58,315 bases of DNA from Lysobacteraceae bacterium PS02065 (GTDB lineage: Bacteria; Pseudomonadota; Gammaproteobacteria; Xanthomonadales; Rhodanobacteraceae). Below, piece after piece: positions 22,309 to 31,443 of this stretch. Position 1 is the stretch's first letter. Each line of letters begins with the position of its first letter. The translations under genes were made by a program, and so were the position numbers. Location of the stretch: contig JASCPI010000033.1 of NCBI GenBank assembly GCA_029959555.1, forward strand, positions 1 through 58,315, in the 5' to 3' direction. The notes under the pieces are model-generated. The model did no database searches and was not told where the DNA came from. It saw only the letters and a list, made by a program, of their open reading frames with translations.

Positions 22309-22839
22309 ATGACGACCACAGAGAACGTGTCGGAGAAGATCCTCGCTTCGACAATCATCACGTCATCCCTCGCCAAGAGTTCACCGATGATCGATTCGTA
22401 TGTCGGTTGGCTCATGGGCGGCTACGCTGCAGCATTTGGCCTGACGATTGCGAGCCTTGAATCCCTGTCTTCGCAGCTTCCTACGAGCGCGATCAGGACA
22501 ATTTTGTACGGGTTCGCCGTACTCACCGTGCTGGCGATCATCGAGAAGCTTCTTGCTGTCGTGGTCCAAGCATTCGCCGCCGGCGCTGCGGTCGGAAAAG
22601 ACATTGGGGCTGTAGCCGACGTCGACTTCAACGTCGTATTTTCGGAGATCGAGTCCTCGTTCGGATGGCCGGCGAAGTCAATGATGCGGCGATCGTTCGA
22701 AGCTGCTAAGCGAGGTGATCTCACGCTGCCGGCGCGACGAGCGGCGCTCCTCGCAAAACTGCAAGGCACATTCGCAGGCCTAATCGTCGGGGTCGTTCTG
22801 ATCGTCACCTTCGTCGTAGCGATGACAGCGAGGGTGTGA
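22309..22839 (+). CDS. Three-helix membrane protein of unknown function
   Basis: A 176-residue product from the ATG at 22309, which has TAGGAGG about 9 bases upstream; earlier in-frame starts lack a ribosome site. Hydrophobic helices are at about 28-48 (WLMGGYAAAFGLTIASLE), 60-85 (ILYGFAVLTVLAIIEKLLAV) and 152-172 (FAGLIVGVVLIVTFVVAM). A soluble central segment (about 95-145) contains FSEIESSFGWPAKSMMRRSFE. No family is recognised. It is a small isolated gene, convergent with the NYN gene. Confidence 0.55.
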   Translation: MTTTENVSEKILASTIITSSLAKSSPMIDSYVGWLMGGYAAAFGLTIASLESLSSQLPTSAIRTILYGFAVLTVLAIIEKLLAVVVQAFAAGAAVGKDIGAVADVDFNVVFSEIESSFGWPAKSMMRRSFEAAKRGDLTLPARRAALLAKLQGTFAGLIVGVVLIVTFVVAMTARV

Positions 22840-22873
22840 GGATAGGTTTCCCTCCTCTGCGCACTTCAACGCT

Positions 22874-23593
22874 CTACCAGCCCGCAGGCTTAACGATCCT
22901 GTTCCCTGGCAAATTGTCAGGGAGCTGGCTCGCCTTTAGATCTGAAGTTCTGATAGTGCGCGACCACGTCGCGTACCTTTTCAGATAACTTGACGGCTTC
23001 GTTCCCTCTGCGGTCAGGTGCCCCACTTGCATCCCGCAATCGTGTCGGACAATTCGCATTGCTTCGCTTAGGTCGCTGTCGTTGCTAATGACAACAAAGC
23101 ACTCAGCCCGCTTCGCGCAAGCGTCGTGCACCAAGTGAACAGCGAGATTCACATCCGATGCCTTCTCTTCCGTCTTGATGATGTGCACGTAGGGCCCGGG
23201 ATCGGCTGTCCAAGCTTGGTTTCTCTGCTTCACATCGACGTTGAGCTGACAGATCCTTTGGTTCCGTCCGGACACTTCTCGAAGATCTAGCTGTCCCCCT
23301 GGCGTCACTAGTTGCGCCTTCACGGCATGCACGGAGAAGCGACCAAGGATGGTAGTCACTCGGGGGCAGTGCGCGCGAAGCGCAGCAAAGTAGATGCGCT
23401 GTCGGTTGGGAGCGGGGTCGTTTGGAAGGCCATTCACCGGCGCAGTGAAGTACTTGACTTGATCAAGTACTAGGCCGGGCGGCAGCGCCGCCACACACAG
23501 TTGTTCAATATCCAACCACTTGTACGCAGTTCCCTTCAGCGCACGGTAGTAGAGGTTGAACCCGTCGATGTAGACAATCGTCCGCATATCCAT
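22874..23593 (-). CDS. NYN-domain (PIN-like) nuclease
   Basis: A 239-residue protein that begins MDMRTIVYIDGFNLYYRAL, the standard opening of NYN domains with the first acidic residue in YIDGFN. Further acidic positions are in KASDVNLAVHLVHDA and in VISNDSDLSEAM, giving the Asp set that binds metal in PIN-like RNases. Most of the protein is this one domain, with a short basic C-terminal tail. NYN proteins (LabA/DUF88-like) are predicted RNases, and some are linked with toxin or defence loci. Starts at 23593 or 23587 are equally plausible; the frame extends further upstream without a ribosome site. It is the last island gene before the tRNA. Confidence 0.75.
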   Translation of the reverse strand: MDMRTIVYIDGFNLYYRALKGTAYKWLDIEQLCVAALPPGLVLDQVKYFTAPVNGLPNDPAPNRQRIYFAALRAHCPRVTTILGRFSVHAVKAQLVTPGGQLDLREVSGRNQRICQLNVDVKQRNQAWTADPGPYVHIIKTEEKASDVNLAVHLVHDACAKRAECFVVISNDSDLSEAMRIVRHDCGMQVGHLTAEGTKPSSYLKRYATWSRTIRTSDLKASQLPDNLPGNRIVKPAGW

Positions 23594-23786
23594 GCGCCCG
23601 AAAAAGCGAGGGGCCCTGAAGTTTCCCTCAGAGCCCCCGGGGCCAGTAGACGGAACCACTGGCGTTGTTGGCGAAAAATATCACGCCGCTTTTCTTTCCA
23701 CCAGAAAAGAATGCGGGCTCCAAGCAAAATTCTCAACGAGACGACGACGGGCGATGATCGTCCCCGCAATCGTCCCTGCACAAAGG

Positions 23787-23818
23787 ACAAGGGCTTAGCA
23801 TCACTGCTAAGCCCTTGT
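23787..23818 (-). terminator. Perfect 14-bp hairpin just downstream of tRNA-Gln
   Basis: ACAAGGGCTTAGCA and its exact complement flank a TCAC loop, starting six bases past the tRNA CCA end on the minus strand. The sequence after the stem (CCTTTG) is only weakly T-rich. It probably ends transcription of the rplM-rpsI-tRNA unit, and lies at the presumed island border. Confidence 0.6.
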
Positions 23819-23824
23819 TCTGGT

Positions 23825-23898
23825 TGGCTGGGAGACTAGGATTCGAACCTAGATAAACGGAGTCAGAGTCCGTTGTCCTACCGTTAGACGATCTCCCA
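23825..23898 (-). tRNA. tRNA-Gln (anticodon CTG)
   Basis: Read on the minus strand, a 74-base cloverleaf runs from the acceptor TGGGAGA to TCTCCCA, then G and an encoded CCA. The D-arm contains CTAACGGTAG, the anticodon stem AACGGA/TCCGTT encloses loop CTCTGAC (anticodon at 23864-23866), and the T-arm reads GGTTCGAATCC. It lies 54 bases after rpsI. Its 3' half faces the accessory region, a usual target for integrases. No second copy of the tRNA 3' end is visible in the window. Confidence 0.95.
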
Positions 23899-23952
23899 AG
23901 AACCGTGCGGTCGGCCATCGCGAGATGGCCACCGCGGGCGTCGGGACGCCGA

Positions 23953-24348
23953 TTAACGCTTCGAGTACTGCGTGGCGCGACGCGCCTTGTGCAGACCGAC
24001 CTTCTTGCGCTCGACTTCGCGAGCGTCACGGGTCATGAAGCCCGCCTTGCGCAGCGGCGACTTGAGGTTCTCGTCGTACTCGACCAGCGCGCGGGCAATG
24101 CCGAGGCGGATCGCGCCGGCCTGGCCCGTCGTGCCGCCACCGGCGACCGTCACGAGCACGTCGAACTTGTCCGTCGCGTCGACCAGCTGCAGCGGCTGGC
24201 GCACGATCATGCGCGCGGTCTCGCGGCCGAAGAAGGTGTCGAGCGTCTTGCCGTTGACCGTGATCGCGCCGCTGCCCTTGCGCAGGAACACGCGCGCTGC
24301 GGAGGACTTGCGACGGCCGGTGCCGTAGTTCTGCTGGATGGTGGCCAT
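23953..24348 (-). CDS. rpsI: 30S ribosomal protein S9
   Basis: A 131-residue protein of normal length for S9. It has the conserved start ([17 protein letters not shown]) and ends in the invariant basic tail RRATQYSKR, which reaches the P-site tRNA. It sits 21 bases after rplM, the standard L13-S9 operon. An accidental frame on the opposite strand is discarded. Confidence 0.98.
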   Translation of the reverse strand: MATIQQNYGTGRRKSSAARVFLRKGSGAITVNGKTLDTFFGRETARMIVRQPLQLVDATDKFDVLVTVAGGGTTGQAGAIRLGIARALVEYDENLKSPLRKAGFMTRDAREVERKKVGLHKARRATQYSKR

Positions 24349-24369
24349 GACTTCAGTGCCTGATCGGAA

Positions 24370-24798
24370 TTAGATGTCCAGCGCTTGCGGCTGCTGGGCG
24401 GTATGCGGGTGGTTCGGGCCGGCGTAGACCTTGAGCTTGCGATACATCGCGCGGCCCAGCGGGTTCTTCGGCAGCATGCCCTTGACGGCGATCTCGATGA
24501 CGCGCTCCGGGTGCTTGGCGAGCATGTCCTTGAGCGAGGTCGTCTTGAGGTTGCCGACGTAACCGGTGAAGCGGTGGTAGTTCTTGTCTTCGAGCTTGTT
24601 GCCCGTGACGGCGATCTTGTCCGCGTTGACGACGACGATGAAATCGCCGGTGTCGACGTGGGTGGTGAAGACCGGCTTGTGCTTGCCACGCAGGCGGCGC
24701 GCGAGCTCGGTGGACAGACGGCCGAGCGTCTTGTTCGTGGCGTCCACCACGAACCAGTCGCGCTTCACGCTCTCGGGCTTGGCACTGATCGTCTTCAT
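24370..24798 (-). CDS. rplM: 50S ribosomal protein L13
   Basis: A 142-residue protein, the usual L13 length. Family text is complete: [44 protein letters not shown], and [22 protein letters not shown]. It is an early-assembly large-subunit protein, first gene of the rplM-rpsI unit. The 265 bases upstream, shared with divergent coq7, should contain its promoter, but I see no clear L13-type operator. Confidence 0.98.
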   Translation of the reverse strand: MKTISAKPESVKRDWFVVDATNKTLGRLSTELARRLRGKHKPVFTTHVDTGDFIVVVNADKIAVTGNKLEDKNYHRFTGYVGNLKTTSLKDMLAKHPERVIEIAVKGMLPKNPLGRAMYRKLKVYAGPNHPHTAQQPQALDI

Positions 24799-25063
24799 AT
24801 CGGAACCTTGGATGCCCGCAGGCGGGCTGGATGCGGCGAAAGGCGCGGGAGAATAGCGGAAGCCTCCCGACTGCGCAAGCCCGGATGATGGGGCGCACGA
24901 GGCATGCCGCGAGAAAAGCCGGCGATCCGCGGGGCCGTGCAGACGGCCACGGGATGCCCACTATACAGAAGGAGCCGGGCAGCGGCGAGGTGGCGACGCG
25001 ATGCCGCGTCACCCGCGCTTGCGAACGGCGATCACCGCGCCGACACTCGGAGGCATGAAGACG

Positions 25064-25699
25064 ATGACGTTCTCGCCGCTCGACCGCGTGCTCGTCGAGC
25101 TCGACCGCGCGCTGTTCACGGCCTTCCAGCCCGAACCCTCCGCGCAACGCCCCTCGCCCGCCGGCGCGCTCGCCGACTGCGAATGGACCGAACCGGAACG
25201 CCGCCACGCCGCCGCGCTCATGCGCATCAACCACGTCGGCGAGGTCTGCGCGCAGGCACTGTACTTCGGCCAGGCCGCGGTCGCGCGTGACGCGTCGACG
25301 CGCGCGCACCTGCTCGAGGCGGCGGCCGAAGAAACCGACCACCTCGCCTGGTGCGGCCAGCGCCTGCGTGAACTCGGCGACCGTCCGAGCCTGCTCAACC
25401 CGCTCTGGTACGGTGGCGCCTACGCGATCGGCGCCGCGGCCGGACTCATCAGCGACCGCCTCAGCCTCGGCTTCGTCGTCGAGACCGAGCGCCAGGTCGA
25501 GGCCCACCTCGAAGGCCACCTCGACACGCTGCCGGCCGGCGACGAACGCAGCCGCGCGATCGTGCGCCAGATGAAGGAGGACGAGGCCCGCCATGCCGAC
25601 GAGGCGCTCGCCGCAGGCGGTGCCGCGCTGCCGGCACCGGTCAAGGGACTCATGAAGCTGGCGGCGCACGTGATGCGCACGGTGGCGTACCGCGTCTGA
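25064..25699 (+). CDS. coq7: 2-polyprenyl-3-methyl-6-methoxy-1,4-benzoquinol hydroxylase (Coq7)
   Basis: A roughly 211-residue di-iron hydroxylase of ubiquinone synthesis that adds the last hydroxyl to the ring. Carboxylate/His ligands are visible in order: Glu in [12 protein letters not shown], ExxH in EETDHLAW, Glu in [11 protein letters not shown] and ExxxH in [11 protein letters not shown] membrane-interacting helix ([18 protein letters not shown]) lies between. The start at 25064 is preferred because GGAGG lies 10 bases upstream; the ATG at 25055 is only one base from it. Family members usually begin close to the SPLDR motif, as here. Confidence 0.92.
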   Translation: MTFSPLDRVLVELDRALFTAFQPEPSAQRPSPAGALADCEWTEPERRHAAALMRINHVGEVCAQALYFGQAAVARDASTRAHLLEAAAEETDHLAWCGQRLRELGDRPSLLNPLWYGGAYAIGAAAGLISDRLSLGFVVETERQVEAHLEGHLDTLPAGDERSRAIVRQMKEDEARHADEALAAGGAALPAPVKGLMKLAAHVMRTVAYRV

Positions 25700-25780
25700 C
25701 GCGGCGGCGCGTGCCTCGCGCCGCATGAGATCGCAGGACGGGGCTCCGTTCCATGCGCCGGTGAGCGCCCCTGAAAAGCA

Positions 25781-25804
25781 CAAGGGGCGCCGAAGCGCCC
25801 CTTG
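25781..25804 (-). terminator. Intrinsic terminator downstream of speD
   Basis: A 10-bp GC-rich stem (CAAGGGGCGC / GCGCCCCTTG) with a CGAA loop. On the minus strand it is followed by TGCTTTTC, so it most likely ends the speD transcript; it may also act on coq7 from the other side. Confidence 0.75.
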
Positions 25805-25845
25805 CGACATCCTGCCACGCCCCGGGCCAGACCCGGGCACCGCCC

Positions 25846-26631
25846 TCAGCTGAGGTTGCGGCCGTGGAACAGCTCCTCGATCTCGCGCTTCACGAGCGCC
25901 TCGATGCGCTGGCGCTCCTTGAACGACAGGTCGTCGGCATGCGACTCGAACAGGTACGTGTCGAGGTCGAAGTCCTTGATGTGCATCTTCGTGTGGAACA
26001 TGTTTTCCTGGTACACGTTCACGTCGATCATCTCGTACTTCTGCCGGATGTGCTTGGCGAGATACTCCTGCACCGAGTTGATCTTGTGGTCCATGTAGTG
26101 CTTGCGGCCCTTCACGTCGCGCGTGAAGCCGCGCACGCGGTAGTCCGCGATCACGATGTCCGACTCGAAGCTGTCGATGAGGAAATTGAGCGCCTTGAGC
26201 GGCGAGATCACGCCGCAGGTGGCAACGTCGATGTCCGCACGGAACGTCGCGATGCCGTTGTGCGGATGCGTTTCCGGATACGTGTGCACCGTGATGTGGC
26301 TCTTGTCGAGGTGCGCGACGACCGCATCGGAGATCGTGTCGCGGCCGAGCTTCTCGACGACCGGCTCCTCGGAAATGAGGATCGTCACGCTCGCACCCTG
26401 CGGATCGTAATCCTGGCGTGCGACATTGAGGATGTTGGCACCGATGATGTCGGCCACGTCCGTGAGGATCGTGGTGAGACGCTCGGCGTTGTAGGCCTCG
26501 TCGATGTATTCGATGTAGCGACGGCGCTGGTCTTCCGACACCGCGTAGCAGATGTCGTAGATGTTGAAGCTCAGGGCCTTGGTCAGGTTGTTGAAACCCT
26601 GCAGACGCAACCTGGGAAGGGGCTTGACCAC
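25846..26631 (-). CDS. speD: S-adenosylmethionine decarboxylase proenzyme (class 1)
   Basis: From the GTG at 26631 the product is 261 residues, close to E. coli SpeD (264). It supplies decarboxylated AdoMet for spermidine synthesis. The self-processing site is Lys110-Ser111 in [13 protein letters not shown]; Ser111 becomes the pyruvoyl group, at nearly the same number as Ser112 in E. coli, which supports this start. The upstream ATG at 26682 would add a 17-residue tail not seen in the family. Divergent from clp, an arrangement conserved in Xanthomonas relatives. Confidence 0.95.
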   Translation of the reverse strand: MVKPLPRLRLQGFNNLTKALSFNIYDICYAVSEDQRRRYIEYIDEAYNAERLTTILTDVADIIGANILNVARQDYDPQGASVTILISEEPVVEKLGRDTISDAVVAHLDKSHITVHTYPETHPHNGIATFRADIDVATCGVISPLKALNFLIDSFESDIVIADYRVRGFTRDVKGRKHYMDHKINSVQEYLAKHIRQKYEMIDVNVYQENMFHTKMHIKDFDLDTYLFESHADDLSFKERQRIEALVKREIEELFHGRNLS

Positions 26632-26856
26632 TGTTTCTGTCTCCGACCCGGACCCCGGGAAAGGGCGCGCATTATGGGCCAATCGCCAGGGCGATGAAAC
26701 CGGCGGGGGCGCGCACCCGCCGGAGGCCGATTGTCAGAAAGCGACATCTTTCGTCGGTTTTGCAATAAGATCGGGACTCGGCGGCGTAGAGGGGCGCAGT
26801 CGATGGAAATTTCCGCGCAGATATGCCGCACCAGGGACAGCCGAGGGAGAACCCGC

Positions 26857-27558
26857 GTGAAGATGGCCGACTTCCGTTACACGCTGCAGCGCAACGTCTC
26901 GACGGTGCAGGCGCCGGCTTCGCTGATCCCCGATCGCGGCGCGATGGAGCGCTTCCTCGGCATGTGCCACCGCCGGCGCTACCCGAGCAAGACCGCGATC
27001 ATCCGCCCGGGTGATTCCGCGAACATCCTGTACTACGTGATCGACGGTTCGCTGACCGTCTCGTCCGAGGACGAGGAAGGCCGCGAGCTCATCCTCGCCT
27101 ACCTCAACCGCGGCGAGTTCATCGGCGAGATGGGCATCTTCGTCGAGACCCCGCGCCGCGAGGTCATGGTGCGCACGCGCACGCCGTGCGAGCTGGCCGA
27201 GATCGGCTACGAGCGCATGTTCAACCTGTTCGAAGGCCCGCTGCGCGACGAGTGCCCGAAGATCCTGTTCGCGATCGGCTCGCAGCTGACCAACCGCCTG
27301 CTGCACACGAGCCGCAAGGTCAGCCGCCTCGCCTTCATGGACGTGACCGGCCGCGTCGCCAAGACGCTGATCGACCTCACCGAAGAACCCGATGCGATGA
27401 GCCACCCGCAGGGCATGCAAATCCGCATCTCGCGCCAGGAGATCAGCCGCATCGTCGGCTGCTCGCGCGAGATGGTCGGCCGCGTGCTCAAGCAGCTCGA
27501 GGAGCAGGGCATGATCACGGTGTCGGGCAAGACGATCGTGGTGCTCGGCCGCCGCTGA
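26857..27558 (+). CDS. clp: CRP-like global regulator Clp
   Basis: A 233-residue CRP/FNR-family regulator. The cyclic-nucleotide-type beta-roll (about 35-130) includes YYVIDGSLTVSSEDEEGRE and GEFIGEMGIF. The winged-helix domain contains ISRQEISRIVGCSREMVGRVL. The text TGRVAKTLIDL followed by EAM-like EPDAMSHPQG is characteristic of Xanthomonas Clp, which is inactivated by c-di-GMP and controls virulence, enzyme and motility genes. The GTG at 26857 has AGGGAGA six bases upstream; the ATG at 26863 is also possible. Ligand behaviour is inferred from family; the protein is fairly divergent from Xanthomonas Clp. Confidence 0.93.
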   Translation: MKMADFRYTLQRNVSTVQAPASLIPDRGAMERFLGMCHRRRYPSKTAIIRPGDSANILYYVIDGSLTVSSEDEEGRELILAYLNRGEFIGEMGIFVETPRREVMVRTRTPCELAEIGYERMFNLFEGPLRDECPKILFAIGSQLTNRLLHTSRKVSRLAFMDVTGRVAKTLIDLTEEPDAMSHPQGMQIRISRQEISRIVGCSREMVGRVLKQLEEQGMITVSGKTIVVLGRR

Positions 27559-27580
27559 GTCCCGGCATCCGCTGCATTCG

Positions 27581-27607
27581 AAGGCCCGCGTTCGCGCGGG
27601 CCTTTTC
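27581..27607 (+). terminator. Intrinsic terminator of clp
   Basis: A 10-bp stem AAGGCCCGCG / CGCGGGCCTT with a TTCG loop, ending in TTTT. It starts 22 bases after the clp stop and lies between clp and the convergent HAD-family gene. Confidence 0.85.
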
Positions 27608-27619
27608 GTTGACGGACCG

Positions 27620-28321
27620 TCAGCGCCAGTCGACGCGCACGAGGCTGCGCCCGAGCGCGCGCTCGAGCGCCTTGCACGTGCGCGGATCGCCGTTGACGAG
27701 CACGGCTTCGCGCGCGCCACGCAGCATCGGCGCATCGGCTGCCGAATCGGTGTAGGCGACATCCCAAGCCGTCAGGCCGAGCGCGGCGAGCTCGCGCGGC
27801 TTGCGCGCGCCGAAGCAGTGCACCTGCGTGCGCATGCCGAGCCAGCCCGGCCGCAGGCGCGAGGCGACGATCTCGAAGCCCGACAGGCCGATCGTCTCGA
27901 ACAGGCCAGTCACGACGCGCGATTCGCAGCCCGTCACGACGAGTACGCGATCGCCGGCGGCGACGTGGCCACGCAGCACCGCGATCGCCTCGCGCGAGAA
28001 GATGCGTGGCATGTTCGCGTGCTCGCGCACGAAGGCCTCCGCGAGCGTGGCGTAGCGACGCTCCGACACGCCGAGCAGCGCGATGCGCACGAGCAGGCCG
28101 ACGATCCACCAGCGCCCGCGCGGCACGATCGCGAGCGGTGCCGTGAGCAGCACTACCGGCAACGCGAGCAGCAGGCGCCACGGCGCACTACGGTAACGCG
28201 AGCGCACGAAGGCCGCGAACGAATCACCGCGGATCAGCACGCCGTCGAAATCGAACAGCACGACGCGCGGCGCCGCGACGGCCTCGCCGGAGGCCGCTTC
28301 GCCATCGCCTGGTGTGCTCAC
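27620..28321 (-). CDS. HAD-superfamily hydrolase, subfamily IB (phosphoserine-phosphatase-like)
   Basis: A 233-residue protein with HAD motif I as [15 protein letters not shown], motif II as [12 protein letters not shown], a Lys in FGARKPREL and motif IV as [11 protein letters not shown]. Two hydrophobic helices (about 47-85) are inserted after motif I, as in several membrane-associated IB members. Its start overlaps the trpC stop by four bases (ATGA), so it is probably co-translated with the tryptophan genes, although the substrate is unknown. The C-terminal part is typical of family members beside trpC in Lysobacterales. Confidence 0.82.
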   Translation of the reverse strand: MSTPGDGEAASGEAVAAPRVVLFDFDGVLIRGDSFAAFVRSRYRSAPWRLLLALPVVLLTAPLAIVPRGRWWIVGLLVRIALLGVSERRYATLAEAFVREHANMPRIFSREAIAVLRGHVAAGDRVLVVTGCESRVVTGLFETIGLSGFEIVASRLRPGWLGMRTQVHCFGARKPRELAALGLTAWDVAYTDSAADAPMLRGAREAVLVNGDPRTCKALERALGRSLVRVDWR

Positions 28322-29112
28322 GGCGTGCCGAACAGCCGCGCGAGTTCCGCGCCCGGATCATCGGCGCGCATGAACGCCTCGCCGACGAGGAACGCGTGGA
28401 TGCCCGCGCCGCGCAGGCGCGCGACGTCGTCCGGCGTGGCGATGCCGCTCTCGGTGACGAGCAGGCGCTCGTCGGGCAGGCGCGCATGCAGGCGCAGCGT
28501 GGTGTCGAGCGAGACCTCGAACGTGCGCAGGTTGCGGTTGTTGACGCCGATCAGTGGCGCCGGGATCTCGAGCGCACGCTCGAGCTCCTCCTCGTCGTGC
28601 ACCTCGACGAGCACGTCGAGGTCGAGCTCGGCCGCGAGCAGTGCGAGTTCGAGCATCGCCTCGTCGGACAGGGCCGCCGCGATCAGCAGGATCGCATCGG
28701 CGCCGATCGCGCGCGCCTCGACGACCTGGTAAGGGTCGATCGTGAAGTCCTTGCGCAGCACGGGTAGCGCGCAGGCCGCGCGGGCCGCATGCAGGTAATC
28801 CTCGTGGCCCTGGAAGAAGTCCGCATCGGTCAGCACCGACAGGCAGGCCGCGCCGCCGGCTTCGTAGCGGCGCGCGATCGCGGCAGGATCGAAGTCGGCG
28901 CGGATCACGCCCTTGCTCGGGCTGGCCTTCTTGACCTCGGCGATGACGCCGGCGTGGCCGGCCTCGATCTTCGCCTCGAGCGCGGCCGCGAAGCCGCGTG
29001 TATCAGGCAGGCCGGCGACGCGTGCGTGCAGGTCGTCGATCGACACGCGCGCACGGCGCTCGGCGATTTCTTCGACCTTGCGGGCCAGGATGCGCTGCAG
29101 GATGTCGGACAT
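28318..29112 (-). CDS. trpC: Indole-3-glycerol-phosphate synthase
   Basis: A 264-residue TIM barrel catalysing ring closure of CdRP to indole-3-glycerol phosphate in tryptophan synthesis. Family motifs: [51 protein letters not shown] with the catalytic Lys, [13 protein letters not shown] (as [14 protein letters not shown]) and [13 protein letters not shown] stand-alone TrpC without a fused TrpF. It lies 60 bases after trpD and overlaps the HAD gene downstream. Confidence 0.97.
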   Translation of the reverse strand: MSDILQRILARKVEEIAERRARVSIDDLHARVAGLPDTRGFAAALEAKIEAGHAGVIAEVKKASPSKGVIRADFDPAAIARRYEAGGAACLSVLTDADFFQGHEDYLHAARAACALPVLRKDFTIDPYQVVEARAIGADAILLIAAALSDEAMLELALLAAELDLDVLVEVHDEEELERALEIPAPLIGVNNRNLRTFEVSLDTTLRLHARLPDERLLVTESGIATPDDVARLRGAGIHAFLVGEAFMRADDPGAELARLFGTP

Positions 29113-29172
29113 GGGTCGGTCGTCGTCGGGCCGTCGCGCATCGGCGCGACGTGGGAGATGAAGGGAAAGGTG

Positions 29173-30210
29173 TCAGCGCGTGCCGGCGAGCTCGCGCGTC
29201 GCGCGCACGAACGTGTCGAGGCGTTCACGCGCCGCACCGCTCGCGAGCGCCTCGCGCGCCTTGTCGATGCCGTCGGCGATCGAGCCCGCGACGCCGGACG
29301 CATACAGCGCCGCGCCCGCGTTGAGCGTGACGATGTCGCGCGCGACGCCTTCGCGGTTGTCGAGCGCCTCGAGCACGCGCTCGCGTGATTCGGCCGCATT
29401 CTCGACGCGCAGCTGGCGACCGGAGGCCATCGCGAAGCCGAATTCCTCGGGATGCACTTCGTACTCGCTGACCACGCCGTCCCTGAGCTCGCCGACCATC
29501 GTCGCGCCGCCGAGCGAGATCTCGTCCATGCCGTCCTTGCCCCAGACGACGAGCGCGTGCTGCGCGCCGAGGCGTTCGAGCACGCGCACCTGGATGCCGA
29601 CGAGGTCGGGATGGAACACGCCCATGAGGATGTTCGGCGCACCGGCCGGGTTGGTCAGCGGGCCGAGGATGTTGAAGATCGTGCGCACGCCCATCTCGCG
29701 GCGCACCGGCGCCACGGCCTTCATGGCCGGATGGTGGTTCGGTGCGAACATGAAGCCGACGCCCGTGCGCGCGATGCACTCGGCGACCTGCGCCGGCTGC
29801 AGGTCGATCGCCGCGCCGAGCGCCTCGAGCACGTCGGCACTGCCCGACTTCGACGACACGCTGCGGTTGCCGTGCTTGGCCACGCGGGCACCGGCCGCGG
29901 CGACGACGAACATCGCCGTCGTCGAGACATTGAAGCTGTGGCCGCCGTCGCCACCCGTGCCGACGATGTCGACGAAACCCGTCACGTCGTCGACGAGGAC
30001 CGGCGCCGCGAGTTCGCGCATGACCTGCGCGGCCGCCGCGATCTCGCCGACGGTCTCCTTCTTGACGCGCAGGCCCGTCAGGATCGCCGCGACCATGACC
30101 GGCGAGACCTCGCCGCGCATGATCTGGCGCATGAGGTCGATCATCTCGTCGTGGAAGATCTCGCGATGCTCGATCGCGCGCTGCAAGGCCTGTTGGGGCG
30201 TGATGGGCAT
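29173..30210 (-). CDS. trpD: Anthranilate phosphoribosyltransferase
   Basis: A 345-residue protein that transfers phosphoribose from PRPP to anthranilate. The PRPP/Mg site reads [16 protein letters not shown], with [21 protein letters not shown] and [12 protein letters not shown] further on, all diagnostic. Not fused to TrpG. Unlike in close relatives it does not directly follow trpG: a nuclease-like gene and an oppositely oriented secreted-protein gene lie between, so it needs its own promoter within 30211-30503. Confidence 0.97.
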   Translation of the reverse strand: MPITPQQALQRAIEHREIFHDEMIDLMRQIMRGEVSPVMVAAILTGLRVKKETVGEIAAAAQVMRELAAPVLVDDVTGFVDIVGTGGDGGHSFNVSTTAMFVVAAAGARVAKHGNRSVSSKSGSADVLEALGAAIDLQPAQVAECIARTGVGFMFAPNHHPAMKAVAPVRREMGVRTIFNILGPLTNPAGAPNILMGVFHPDLVGIQVRVLERLGAQHALVVWGKDGMDEISLGGATMVGELRDGVVSEYEVHPEEFGFAMASGRQLRVENAAESRERVLEALDNREGVARDIVTLNAGAALYASGVAGSIADGIDKAREALASGAARERLDTFVRATRELAGTR

Positions 30211-30321
30211 CGTGGGGTCCTCGGGAACCCGCGATGATGCCGCAGCACGCGGCGGGCGTCATCCGCACGGACGTGCGTCGGCAGAAACATGGGACCGGAG
30301 CATGTCCCACGGTCGTGTGTC

Positions 30322-30362
30322 ATTGCTCCCCTTGCGGGAAAAGGGACGGGGGCGAGGGGGAC
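30322..30362. repeat. Possible REP-like intergenic element
   Basis: The text CCCCTTGCGGGAAAAGGGA followed by a G-rich run (CGGGGGCGAGGGGGA) resembles the C/G-rich hairpin repeats scattered between genes in Lysobacterales. I see no second copy in this window. It lies between divergent trpD and the propeller gene. Confidence 0.35.
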
Positions 30363-30503
30363 GGAATCGAGACGCCGGTCGGATTCGCGTGTCGGCCGCG
30401 GCTCGCGGCGGCGCCGCGCGCCATGACGGAAGCGGGGAGCCGGTGATGTCATGCGCCACCGCTTTCCGTCGTACGTCCGGACGACGCCGCCTCCGGACCC
30501 GCC

Positions 30504-31433
30504 ATGCCCCGCTGCACCCTGCTCGCCGCCCTCGCTCTTCTCGTGCCGCTCGCCGCCCAGGCCGGCACGCCGACGCGCGGCGTCGCCTACGTTGGTGCCG
30601 CCTTCGGCGCCCACCACGTCCACCGTGTCGTGTTCGACTACGACGGCGACGCCTCGCTCACGGCGACATCGACGATCCTGGCCACGCTGCCGACTGCGGC
30701 CGATGCGCTCGTCGTGCCGGGCGGCACCCTCGTCGTCGCCGGCCAGGGCTCCAACGTCCACCACCTCGATCCCGCGACCGGCGTGTTCGAGACGCGCCTG
30801 ACCGGCAACAACGGCAATGCGGTCTCGCTCGACCCGTCCGGCCGCAGCGTGTGGATCGGCTGGACCGACAGTTCGCTGTCGCAGGTGCCTCTGCAGCCTT
30901 TCGGCAACGGCATCGGCCACAGCGTGACCGGCGACGACGCCACGGTCACCTCGCTCGCGTTCACGCCGTCGCACGGCGTGTTCTACGCCAACGGCGGCGA
31001 AGGCCCGATCGGCGCGTTCGGCCGTATCGACATGGCCACGTTCACCACCTCGCGCCTGCGCAGCGCCGCACCGGCGACGACCGTCCACTACGACGCCTTC
31101 AGCCGCACGCTGATCCTCGCCTCGGCCGGACGCGCCGAGCAGGTCGACCCGGCCACGCCGGGCAGCGTGCTCGCGGTGCGTGACGACACCGCCGCCGGCC
31201 ACAACTACCTGTGCCTGCGCCCGGACGGGCGAGGCCATCTTTTCGGCGTGCGCTGGGGTGGCTCGGGCGCGAACCCGACCGGCGGGCGTCTCGTCGTCAT
31301 CGACTACTCGGCCAGCGGTCGCCTCGACGACACGACCACGCGCATCGCGAGCGCCCCGATCCCGGACGGCCTCGCCGGCTGCCTCGCGATCGACACGTCG
31401 CTGCTCGGGGACGGATTCGATCGGCGGGGGTGA
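30504..31433 (+). CDS. Secreted beta-propeller-like protein of unknown function
   Basis: A 309-residue protein with a signal peptide (LLAALALLVPLAAQAG). The mature part is a series of about 45-residue beta-rich units with recurring text such as DALVVPGGTLVVAGQGSNV, AVSLDPSGRSVWIGW and CLRPDGRGHLFGVRWGG, typical of a WD40/YVTN-type propeller. The C-terminus (LLGDGFDRRG) resembles the DGFD/DGFE ends seen on many secreted Lysobacterales proteins, possibly an anchoring or export signal. No enzyme motif. It is convergent with the PD-(D/E)XK gene and divergent from trpD. Confidence 0.6.
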   Translation: MPRCTLLAALALLVPLAAQAGTPTRGVAYVGAAFGAHHVHRVVFDYDGDASLTATSTILATLPTAADALVVPGGTLVVAGQGSNVHHLDPATGVFETRLTGNNGNAVSLDPSGRSVWIGWTDSSLSQVPLQPFGNGIGHSVTGDDATVTSLAFTPSHGVFYANGGEGPIGAFGRIDMATFTTSRLRSAAPATTVHYDAFSRTLILASAGRAEQVDPATPGSVLAVRDDTAAGHNYLCLRPDGRGHLFGVRWGGSGANPTGGRLVVIDYSASGRLDDTTTRIASAPIPDGLAGCLAIDTSLLGDGFDRRG

Positions 31434-31443
31434 GAGTCCGCCA

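Noticed and set aside
23733..24029. Minus-strand open frame containing GRSSNGRTTDSDSVYLGSNP
   Set aside because: That string is the translated tRNA-Gln gene, a well-known false gene.
24353..25840. 495-codon minus-strand frame across rplM and coq7
   Set aside because: It overlaps two certain genes in the wrong phase or strand and is Arg/His-rich, a by-product of high GC.
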